Part shown: positions 57,131-64,000 of the stretch, in pieces | Position numbering within the stretch: position 1 is the first letter of the stretch | Layout of the letters: each line of letters opens with the position of its first letter | NCBI RefSeq assembly: GCF_001411805.1 | Contig: NZ_CP007212.1 | Location: forward strand, 1,860,001 to 1,924,000 | Length of the DNA: 64,000 nucleotides | Direction: 5' to 3' | Source of the DNA: Burkholderia plantarii | Lineage (GTDB): Bacteria; Pseudomonadota; Gammaproteobacteria; Burkholderiales; Burkholderiaceae | Notes under the pieces: model-generated | Database searches by the model: none | The model's input: only the letters and a program-made list of their open reading frames with translations | What the model was told of the DNA's origin: nothing | Translations under genes and position numbers: made by a program

Positions 57131-58063
57131 TCAATATTTGTAGTCGGGGTTCTTCGGGTCGAACGTGGTGTCGTCGAAGCTTTTCGGCGTGATCGTCTCG
57201 AACACGATCCGCTCGAAGATCTTGCCGTCGTTGCCGTAGGATTCGACCGTCCGGAAATAGGGATGGCGCAGGTCCAGGCCGAGCGTTTCCTTTTTCGCGT
57301 AGAACTGCGGGCGCCCGGCCGGGGTTTCGTAGGTCAGCGCCACCACGCGCACGCCGTCGATCGTCTTCGCCTCGACACGGGTCGGCTTGCTGACGCCGGC
57401 CGCCGCGTATTTCTTGCCTTCGCTCAGGTATTGCGCCGCCACGAATTCGGTGCCGAGATCGCGGATCGTATGGTTCGACTGCGCGCGCGCGAGCCTGCCG
57501 TCGATCGCGGTCCACAGCGGGAACTTGCCGAGCAGGCCGCCGAGGTGGCCATACATCTCGTCCTTGCGCTTGGTCTCGTCGTAGATCGCCTCCTGGCCTG
57601 CGTGCGGGCCGCCCGGCAGCCATTTCGCGTAGATCCGCAGCGGCTCGCGCGTCATCTTCACGAGCATGTGGTCGGGCTTGTCGGCCCAGCTGTCGCCGAT
57701 CCGTTCCTGGCGTGTCATCGTGAATTCGTACGCGGGATAGCCGTTCGGGCCGGCCGCGATGTAGGCCGGCACCGTCATCGGATCGAGCGCGCTGAACAGG
57801 GCGGTCAGCGTCGCGTCGTCCAGCTTCTCGAGCGTGCCGTCGCGCGCGGCCGCCTTGAGCCACGCGGCCTGCTGCGTGACGTCCTGCTGGACGACGCGCG
57901 CGAGTTCGGGCGGCAGCGCGGCGGCGGGCGCGGGCGCCGTGTCCGCCGCGGTCTGGGCGCGGGCCGGGGGAGCGAACGCGGCCGTGGCGACCACGCTCGC
58001 GGCGGCGATCGTCAACGGCAGCGCGAAGCGGCGCAACGGACGCGGGGTGAAACTCGAACGCAT
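57131..58063 (-). CDS. DUF1571-like exported protein
   Basis: A 310-residue exported protein. The signal peptide (core LPLTIAAASVVATAAFA, cleavage after ARA) and an Ala-rich stretch are followed by a domain whose pattern matches DUF1571. Seen motifs are EFTMTRQERIGD near 130, then REPLRIYAKWLPGGPHAGQEAIYDE near 155 and a C-terminal strand-rich part. The function of the family is unknown. AGGAG lies seven bases before the start at 58063. It follows fadD on the same strand by 32 bp, so co-transcription with fadD is likely. Confidence 0.7.
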   Translation of the reverse strand: MRSSFTPRPLRRFALPLTIAAASVVATAAFAPPARAQTAADTAPAPAAALPPELARVVQQDVTQQAAWLKAAARDGTLEKLDDATLTALFSALDPMTVPAYIAAGPNGYPAYEFTMTRQERIGDSWADKPDHMLVKMTREPLRIYAKWLPGGPHAGQEAIYDETKRKDEMYGHLGGLLGKFPLWTAIDGRLARAQSNHTIRDLGTEFVAAQYLSEGKKYAAAGVSKPTRVEAKTIDGVRVVALTYETPAGRPQFYAKKETLGLDLRHPYFRTVESYGNDGKIFERIVFETITPKSFDDTTFDPKNPDYKY

Positions 58064-58095
58064 GCAACTCTCCTGGAAACGTCGGGGATGCCGGA

Positions 58096-59850
58096 TCACG
58101 GTTGCGCCGGCTGCTTGAGCTTCGCGAGCTCCTCGTCGCGCAGCGCGCGGCGCAGGATCTTGCCGACATTGGTTTGCGGCAGCGCCTCGCGAAACTCCAC
58201 TGCCTTTGGCATCTTGTAGCCCGTCAGGTTCTTGCGGCAGTGCGCGAGCACCTCGTCGACGGTGAGGGCCATGTCGCGTCGCACGACGAAGGCCTTGATC
58301 CGCTCGCCGTGCGCCGTGTCGGGCACGCCGATCGCGGCGGCCTCGCTGATGCCGGGATGCATCACCAGCACTTCCTCGATCTCGTTCGGATACACGTTGA
58401 AACCCGACACCAGGATCATGTCCTTCTTGCGATCGATCAGCCGCACGAAGCCGCGCTCGTCCATCACGCCGATGTCGCCGGTGGCGAGCCAGCCGTCACG
58501 GTCGAGCACCTTGGCGGTCTCGTCGGGGCGCTGCCAGTAGCCGAGCATCACCTGCGGGCCGCGCACGCAGAGTTCGCCGGGCTCGCCGATCGCGGCCCAG
58601 GTGCCGTCCTCGCGCCGGAAACGCACCACGGTGGACGGCGCCGGCAGGCCGATCGAGCCGCTGAAGTCGTGCATGTCGTTCAGGTCGACCGGATTCATCG
58701 TCACGATCGGCGAGCATTCGGTGAGCCCGTAGCCTTCCACCACCGGCTGGCCGGTGACCTCCTTGAAGCGTTCGGCGACCGCGCGCTGCATCGCCATGCC
58801 GCCCGCCATCGCGAGCTTCAGCTTCGAGAAATCGCGGGCGCGGAATTCGGCGTTGTCGAGAAACGCGTTGTAGAGCGTGTTGATGCCGGTGATACCGGTG
58901 AAGGTTTCGTTACGAAGCACCTTCATCATCATCGTCGTGTCGCGCGGGTTCGCGATCAGGATGTTGCGTCCGCCCAGGCCCATGAAGATCAGCGCGTTCA
59001 CGGTCAGCGAATAGATGTGATAGAGCGGCAGCGGCGTGAGCACGGTCTCGATCTCGTCCGACATCTGGTCGGCGATCCAGGCCTTGGCCTGCAGGAGGTT
59101 CGCGATCAGGTTGCCGTGCGTGAGCATCGCGCCCTTCGCCACGCCGGTGGTGCCGCCCGTGTATTGCAGGAACGCCAGATCGGCGCGCGTGAGCGTGACG
59201 GGCGTGGCGCGCGAGCGGGCGCCGGCGGCCAGCGCCGCGCGCAGCCGCACCGCCTGCGGCAGGTGATAGGGCGGCACGAGCTTCTTCACGCGCTTGAGCA
59301 CGAAATTGACGAGCCGGCCCTTCGCGTTGAAGCCCTCGCCGAGCAGGTCGCCGAGCGCGGTCACCACCACGTTGCGCACGGCGGTGCCGGGCAGCGCTTC
59401 CTCGAGCGTGCGCGCGAAGTTCTCGAACACGACGATGGTCTGCGCGCCGCTGTCCTTCAACTGATGCGCGAGTTCGCGCGCGGTATAGAGCGGATTGACG
59501 TTGACCACCACCGCGCCGGCCTTCAGCGTGCCGAACAGCGTGACCGGATACTGGAACGAGTTCGGCAGCATGATCGCGACGCGGTCGCCCGGCTTCACGC
59601 CCAACGAGTGCTGCAGGTAGGCCGCGAACGCTTCGGCCTTGCGCGCGAGCGCGGCGTAGCTCAGGTTCGAGCCGGCGCTGACATAGGCGACGCGCTCGGC
59701 GAAGCGCGTCGCGCATTCGTCGAAGTATTCGACGAGCGAGCCGTACTGCGTGATGTCGATCTCGTGCGGAACGCCGCGCGGATAGGAGGGGAACCAGATG
59801 CCGTCGGTGTTCGGCACCGGCGTGCTGAGCGAAGCAGCGGAGGCGTTCAT
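58096..59850 (-). CDS. fadD: Long-chain fatty acid-CoA ligase FadD
   Basis: It activates long-chain fatty acids to acyl-CoA for beta-oxidation. The 584-residue protein is an ANL-family ligase with the AMP-binding motif YTGGTTGVAKGAML (near 218), the VEGYGLTECSP motif (near 358) and the fatty-acyl-CoA signature DGWLATGDIGVMDERGFVRL (near 457). The C-terminal catalytic Lys lies in NVGKILRRAL (near 567). A TetR-family gene lies 185 bp upstream on the same strand and may regulate it. Confidence 0.94.
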   Translation of the reverse strand: MNASAASLSTPVPNTDGIWFPSYPRGVPHEIDITQYGSLVEYFDECATRFAERVAYVSAGSNLSYAALARKAEAFAAYLQHSLGVKPGDRVAIMLPNSFQYPVTLFGTLKAGAVVVNVNPLYTARELAHQLKDSGAQTIVVFENFARTLEEALPGTAVRNVVVTALGDLLGEGFNAKGRLVNFVLKRVKKLVPPYHLPQAVRLRAALAAGARSRATPVTLTRADLAFLQYTGGTTGVAKGAMLTHGNLIANLLQAKAWIADQMSDEIETVLTPLPLYHIYSLTVNALIFMGLGGRNILIANPRDTTMMMKVLRNETFTGITGINTLYNAFLDNAEFRARDFSKLKLAMAGGMAMQRAVAERFKEVTGQPVVEGYGLTECSPIVTMNPVDLNDMHDFSGSIGLPAPSTVVRFRREDGTWAAIGEPGELCVRGPQVMLGYWQRPDETAKVLDRDGWLATGDIGVMDERGFVRLIDRKKDMILVSGFNVYPNEIEEVLVMHPGISEAAAIGVPDTAHGERIKAFVVRRDMALTVDEVLAHCRKNLTGYKMPKAVEFREALPQTNVGKILRRALRDEELAKLKQPAQP

Positions 59851-60035
59851 CGCGTGTCTCCAGAGTCGTGATGTCAGGCGGCCGAGCGCGTGCGGCCGGC
59901 CGCTCGCATGCGAGCGGCGCCGCCGCGCGCGGCGCGCGGTGTATCGGGTGCAGGGGGCGTGCCGTTCGTGGGTCCGGCGTGCCGGGTGCGTGTGCGGTGC
60001 CTGCGGGTGTCCGTGGTTCGTGCGCGGCGCGCGGC

Positions 60036-60833
60036 TCAGGACGCGTGCCGCGCATGCAGCCGCGTGCCGGCCGAGGCGCCGAACGGTCCCGCCGGCAGCT
60101 CGCCGCCGTTTGGCGGCACGGTGCTGCCGCGCTGCGCGTCGTCGAGCACGGCCGCGAAGATCGACATCTGCCCCGCGTCAGGCATCGGCGCCTTCAGCGC
60201 GGCGACGATCAGCGAGGACAGCCGCGCGATCATCTGCACGTCGTTCATGGTGCGGCCCTGCGAGAAATCGTCGAGCAGGCTGTCGGTCTCGGCGCCCGCG
60301 AGCGCGCCCGACAGCGCGCCGATCGCATAGTGCAGGCGCCAGCCCAGCTCGGAGCGCGGCAGTTGCGGCAGCGCGCGCTGGAACGCGTCGAAGAAGCGGC
60401 CGGCCACGCTCGCGTAGTGCGCGGCCAGGAAGCTGCGTACGAAGGTGGACGGATCGGTATAGGCGCGGCCGATCAGGCGCAGGAACGCGCGGCCGCCGCG
60501 CTGCGGATCACGCGAGGCCTGCAGCGCCGGGATGAACATCGCGCCGAGCACGTGCTCGCAAGTGATGCCTTCGCCGAGCTGCGCCTCGAAGCGGTCGAGG
60601 ATGCGCAGCCGTTCGTCGTTCAGTTGATCGAGGCGGCGCGACAGCATCGCGTGGATCAGCGCTTCCTTGCTGCCGAAATGGTAATTGACCGCCGCGAGAT
60701 TCACCGCGGCGCGCGACGTGATCTGTCGCATCGACATGGCTTCGAAGCCGTGTTCGACGAACAGGTCTTCCGCCGCGTCGAGAATGCGCGCCTTCGTGCC
60801 GCCGGTTTGCCGGCTGGCTTGCCGAACCGCCAT
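60036..60833 (-). CDS. TetR-family regulator upstream of fadD
   Basis: A 265-residue regulator with an N-terminal TetR helix-turn-helix (about 10-60, ARILDAAEDLFVEHGFEAMSMRQITSRAAVNLAAVNYHFGSKEAL as a whole pattern) and a helical ligand domain. Its placement next to fadD and its length suggest a PsrA-type fatty-acid-responsive repressor, but the ligand is inferred. I chose the ATG at 60833 because GGGAGG lies four bases upstream; an in-frame ATG at 60845 is less well supported. A perfect palindrome 22 bp upstream is a likely operator. Confidence 0.88.
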   Translation of the reverse strand: MAVRQASRQTGGTKARILDAAEDLFVEHGFEAMSMRQITSRAAVNLAAVNYHFGSKEALIHAMLSRRLDQLNDERLRILDRFEAQLGEGITCEHVLGAMFIPALQASRDPQRGGRAFLRLIGRAYTDPSTFVRSFLAAHYASVAGRFFDAFQRALPQLPRSELGWRLHYAIGALSGALAGAETDSLLDDFSQGRTMNDVQMIARLSSLIVAALKAPMPDAGQMSIFAAVLDDAQRGSTVPPNGGELPAGPFGASAGTRLHARHAS

Positions 60834-60854
60834 GTCGCCTCCCATGATCGCTGT

Positions 60855-60867
60855 TTCGGTGACCGAA
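60855..60867. promoter_or_regulatory. Palindromic operator upstream of the TetR gene
   Basis: TTCGGT-G-ACCGAA is a perfect 13-bp palindrome with a 1-bp centre, 22 bp before the regulator's start and next to an AT-rich promoter region (60868-60920). Confidence 0.55.
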
Positions 60868-60990
60868 CGAGCGATTCAAATCTGTAATTGAAACAAGCGT
60901 TTTTATTAAGATAAAAAGGCGCGGGGGCGGGCGGCAAGCGTTGTTTGTGGGCGGATTCCTCTAGAGGCGATGTGCGTTGCAGCATCGTTT

Positions 60991-61022
60991 CGCGTGAAGC
61001 GCGGCGTGGCGCGCTTCACGCG
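60991..61022 (-). terminator. Large hairpin after the MFS gene
   Basis: A 13-bp perfect stem CGCGTGAAGCGCG/CGCGCTTCACGCG with a 6-base loop, just beyond the stop of the 61042-62262 gene. No T run, so possibly a weak terminator. Confidence 0.5.
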
Positions 61023-61041
61023 ATGATGCGCTGCGTGCGCG

Positions 61042-62262
61042 CTAGCGGGCCGCGGAGACCTGCGCGGCGCTCTGCGTCATGTCGATGCCGCGCCGTTCGC
61101 GGCTGAACAGGATCAGCGAAGCGATCACCACCGCGACCACGCCGGCCACCAGCGCGAGCGCATGGCCGTAGTCGTTGCCGTTGTTGACGGCCAGTTGCGC
61201 CTGCATCGTCGCGTTGCCCGAGGCGAGCAGGTTGCCGAGCTGGTAGACGAAGCCGGGGAAGGTCGCGCGGATCTCGTCGGGCGAGATCTCGTTCAGGTGG
61301 ACCGGGATCACCCCCCACGCGCCCTGCACCGAGATCTGCATCAGGAACGCGCCGGCGGCCAGCGCCACCGCGCCGGTCGAGAACGCCCACAGCGGCAGCA
61401 CCGGCAGCGCGATCAGCGCGGCGATGAAGATCGCGCGGCGCCGGCCGATCTTTTCGGAAAGCGAACCGAACGCGAGGCCGCCGACGATCGCGCCGATGTT
61501 CAGCACGATCGTGATCCACGACACGGTGTGCGGATCGAAGTGATGTTGTTCGCGCAGGAAGGTCGGATACAGATCCTGCGTGCCGTGCGAGAAGAAGTTG
61601 AATGCCGTCATCAGCACCACCGCGTAGACCGACAGCTTCCAGTTCTGCCGCAGCGTAGCCACCAGGCTCGGCCGCGGGCGCTTCTCCATCTGCTTCCAGG
61701 CCGGCGATTCGGGTACGTGCGAGCGCACGTAGAGCACCAGCAGCGCGGGCAGCACGCCGATCATGAACATCCCGCGCCAGCCGATGTACTGGTAGAGCAC
61801 GCCGAACACCACCGAGGCGAGCAGATAGCCGCTCGGATAGCCGGCCTGCAGCAGCCCCGAGACGATCCCGCGCGACTGGGGCGGCACCGTTTCCATCGTC
61901 AGCGCGGAGCCCACGCCCCATTCGCCGCCCATCGCGATGCCGAACAGCGCGCGCATCACGAGCAGCGCGGCGAGGCTCGGCGCGAAGCCGGAGGCGAGTT
62001 CGAGCAGCGAGTAGATGGCGATGTTGATCATCAGCGTGGGACGGCGGCCGAAGCGGTCGGCGAGCCGGCCGAAGATCAGCGCACCGAGCGGCCGCATGGC
62101 CAGCGTCAGGGTTACCGCGAAGGCGACCGCCGGGATCTTGGTATGGAATTCCGCCGCGATGTCTTTCAGCACGAATACCATCAGAAAGAAGTCGAATGCG
62201 TCGAGGGTCCAGCCTAAATAGGCGGCGATCGTCACGTTTCTCTGTTCCCGGGTCCAGCTCAT
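61042..62262 (-). CDS. MFS metabolite:H+ symporter
   Basis: A 406-residue, 12-helix MFS importer. It has the family motif GRLADRFGRRPTLM (near 66), an Asp pair in LDAFDFFLMVF in helix 1 and the second motif A GSLSEKIGRRRAIF near 270. The pattern is that of the SHS/AAHS group, which import monocarboxylates or sialate. A lactate/pyruvate-type role is possible but not certain. It stands alone, divergent from the ParB-like gene. Confidence 0.85.
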   Translation of the reverse strand: MSWTREQRNVTIAAYLGWTLDAFDFFLMVFVLKDIAAEFHTKIPAVAFAVTLTLAMRPLGALIFGRLADRFGRRPTLMINIAIYSLLELASGFAPSLAALLVMRALFGIAMGGEWGVGSALTMETVPPQSRGIVSGLLQAGYPSGYLLASVVFGVLYQYIGWRGMFMIGVLPALLVLYVRSHVPESPAWKQMEKRPRPSLVATLRQNWKLSVYAVVLMTAFNFFSHGTQDLYPTFLREQHHFDPHTVSWITIVLNIGAIVGGLAFGSLSEKIGRRRAIFIAALIALPVLPLWAFSTGAVALAAGAFLMQISVQGAWGVIPVHLNEISPDEIRATFPGFVYQLGNLLASGNATMQAQLAVNNGNDYGHALALVAGVVAVVIASLILFSRERRGIDMTQSAAQVSAAR

Positions 62263-62586
62263 GGCGGAGGTCTCCTTGGTGGGGTTGGCGCGGAGGGCGG
62301 CGAGGGCCGCCCGGCGGGGCGCACGGCGGATTCAGTGTACGCCGGGGAATTGTTTCCACGTCCGCTTTCCGTTCACGGATCGGGATTAATCCCTAGATAA
62401 AAAACGGTATTGAACGGGAATATGAACAGGCTTGAATTTGTTTTGAAAGAAACGTATCCATATTGAATGAATCTATTTTTGATTCTGTAAATTGTTATCG
62501 CGGCCGGATGGAAGGCGATGCGTGCCGGTTGGCACGACGCGGTCGCGGCGGGTTATCGTGGCGAATCTTTTCATCGGAGCACGACC
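62263..62586. other. Divergent promoter region
   Basis: AT-rich from about 62380 to 62500. It must hold the promoters of both the MFS gene (minus) and the ParB-like gene (plus). No clear operator or gene is seen. Confidence 0.5.
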
Positions 62587-63213
62587 ATGACGCTCGGCCG
62601 CGACGTCCGCCTGATTCCCGCCTCCCTCGAAAGCCTGCGACCGACGCAGATGACCGTCGGCTATCGCGAGGTGAAGGCCAAGCGCAAGCACTGGAAATCG
62701 CTCGGCAAGGCGGCGCGCCGCGACGAGATCGAACTGCACTGGTTTCCGGCCGTGGCCGGCCCGGGCAACGCGCTGTTCATCGTCGATCACCATCATCTCG
62801 GGCTGGCGCTGCTCGAGGAGGGCGTGAGCGAAGTGAAGGTGATGCTGCTGAAGGACCTGTCCTGGCTAGACGACACGATCTTCTGGCGCATGATGGAGCA
62901 CAACCAGTGGGTGCATCCGTTCGGGCCGGACGGCGCGCGCCACGATTACGAGCGCCTGCCCGCCGCGCTGACCGGACTGAGCGACGACCCGTATCGCAGC
63001 CTGGCGGGCGAACTGCGCACGGCCGGCGGCTACGCGAAGGACACCACGCCGTTCAGCGAATTCCTGTGGGCCGACTATCTGCGCACGAAGATCCCGGCCA
63101 GGACCGTGCGCAAGCATTTCTCGACGGCGCTCGACGCGGCGCTCACCCATGCGCATGCACCCGATGCGCGCTATCTGCCCGGCTGGGCCGGCGAGTTCGA
63201 GCCGAGGCCCTGA
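62587..63213 (+). CDS. ParB-like (ParBc_2) domain protein
   Basis: A 208-residue soluble protein matching the putative ParB-like nuclease family: SLRPTQMTVGYREVKAKRKHW near residues 17-37 and FIVDHHHLGLALLEEGV near 65-81, then a helical C-terminal half. There is no helix-turn-helix of true ParB. GGAG lies seven bases before the ATG at 62587. The stop is one base from the start of the SulP gene, so the two are translationally coupled. That pairing of a ParB-like protein and an anion transporter is unexplained. Confidence 0.8.
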   Translation: MTLGRDVRLIPASLESLRPTQMTVGYREVKAKRKHWKSLGKAARRDEIELHWFPAVAGPGNALFIVDHHHLGLALLEEGVSEVKVMLLKDLSWLDDTIFWRMMEHNQWVHPFGPDGARHDYERLPAALTGLSDDPYRSLAGELRTAGGYAKDTTPFSEFLWADYLRTKIPARTVRKHFSTALDAALTHAHAPDARYLPGWAGEFEPRP

Positions 63214-63214
63214 G

Positions 63215-64000
63215 ATGCGCCAGCCGCACCGCGCCGCGATCCGGCCGACGCCCGCGCAACCGGTGCCCGATGCGGCGCCGCGCGACGCTGCCCATTTCTC
63301 GGCGCTCGCCGCGCCCGGGATGCCGCGCGGCGAGCGGAACTGGCGCGACGCGCTGGCCGGCCTGTCGATCGCCGGGCTGCTGATTCCCGAGGCGGTCGCC
63401 TACGCCGGGCTCGCGAACCTGCCGCCGCAGGCCGGCCTGATCGCGCTGCTGGTCGGGCTGGTGGTATACGCGGCGCTCGGCAGCAGCCGCTTTGCGATCG
63501 TCTCGTCGACCTCGTCGTCGGCCGCCGTGCTGGCCGCCACCGTGCTGTCCGAGACCGGCACCATCGCGACGGCACGGCTCGCGCTCGCGGCCGCGCTGGT
63601 GGCCACCACCGGCCTGCTGTTCGTGATCGCCGGCGCCGCGCGGCTCGGCGGCATCTCGGACTTCATCGCGCGACCCGTGCTGCGCGGCTTCACGTTCGGG
63701 CTCGCGTTGACGATCGTGATCAAGCAACTGCCGAAGATCCTCGTGGTCCCCGTGCATCACGGCGATACGCCGCATGTGGTGCTGGACCTGGTGCGTGGCC
63801 TGCCGCGGACGAACCTCGCCAGCGTCGCGCTCGGCGCCGTGGCGCTCGCGATCCTGTTCGCGCTCGGCCGGCGTTCGCGCGCGCCGGCCACGCTGATCGT
63901 GATCGTGCTCGGCATCGCGGCCGGCTACGGGATCGACTGGACGCGTCACGGCATCGCCGTGGTCGGGCATATCGATCTGCAGCATCTCGCGTTCGGGCTG
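63215..64000 (+). CDS. SulP-family anion transporter, C-terminal part outside the window
   Basis: Open to the window edge (at least 262 residues). After a Pro/Ala-rich N-terminus comes the SulP membrane domain. The first helices carry the family pattern GLSIAGLLIPEAVAYAGLANLPPQAGLIA, followed by VYAALGSSRFAIVSSTSSSAA. The Asn/Gly-rich and Pro-containing helix starts are typical. Sulphate or bicarbonate transport is the usual role. The ATG at 63215 follows the ParB-like stop by one base. Confidence 0.9.
   Translation, partial: MRQPHRAAIRPTPAQPVPDAAPRDAAHFSALAAPGMPRGERNWRDALAGLSIAGLLIPEAVAYAGLANLPPQAGLIALLVGLVVYAALGSSRFAIVSSTSSSAAVLAATVLSETGTIATARLALAAALVATTGLLFVIAGAARLGGISDFIARPVLRGFTFGLALTIVIKQLPKILVVPVHHGDTPHVVLDLVRGLPRTNLASVALGAVALAILFALGRRSRAPATLIVIVLGIAAGYGIDWTRHGIAVVGHIDLQHLAFGL

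Overview
The window is about 67% G+C and carries a gene set and order typical of Burkholderia: the scpB-rluB / rimP-nusA-infB-rbfA-truB cluster, typA followed by the 2-oxoglutarate dehydrogenase genes, a second Hfq with a long tail, DUF3613 and DUF2968 proteins, and a full Flp/Tad pilus locus. I cannot name the species from sequence alone. Nothing looks like a prophage, plasmid or CRISPR array, and no tRNA or rRNA gene was seen.

Layout. 1-1.5 kb: two unrecognised minus-strand genes, one running off the edge, behind an AT-rich promoter region. 2.1-10 kb: bamC, a probable regulated small RNA, small conserved or unknown genes, a YdcF-like protein, an orphan transposase-like DUF4096 protein, and a LysR regulator with an aminotransferase. 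10.3-19.9 kb: chromosome-condensation and translation housekeeping (scpB, rluB, rimP, nusA, infB, rbfA, truB). 20-25 kb: a self-contained MarR-controlled tripartite efflux operon on the minus strand. 25.4-34.6 kb: typA, the sucA-sucB-lpd operon behind a structured leader, and zapE. 34.8-41.2 kb: a second DUF4096 orphan, a DUF2147 protein, and a minus-strand operon of two paralogous repeat-rich collagen-like lipoproteins plus a TpsB-type outer-membrane transporter. 41.9-56 kb: the Flp/Tad pilus locus, ending with a sigma-54 activator and a DUF2968 protein. 56.2-64 kb: hfq2, a DUF1571 exported protein, fadD with a TetR regulator, an MFS transporter, a ParB-like protein and the start of a SulP transporter.

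The most notable signal is regulatory. A near-consensus sigma-54 promoter (minus strand, 41295-41310) lies about 40 bp upstream of the collagen-like/TpsB operon. An array of CGTTACG/CGTAACG repeats sits 165-210 bp further upstream. The same palindromic motif recurs at 3396-3420, about 120 bp upstream of a second near-consensus sigma-54 promoter (3501-3517). That promoter faces a roughly 210-nt stretch with no convincing gene, which ends in a 13-bp stem terminator. I infer a sigma-54 regulon that joins a small RNA and a surface-protein export operon. The activator encoded in the neighbouring Tad locus (53855-55246) is the obvious candidate to bind the repeats. A third near-consensus sigma-54 promoter (7548-7563, minus) faces one of the orphan transposase-like genes. 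Other leader elements of interest are a terminator inside the rimP-nusA-infB leader, another inside the typA leader, and a likely sucA RNA motif.
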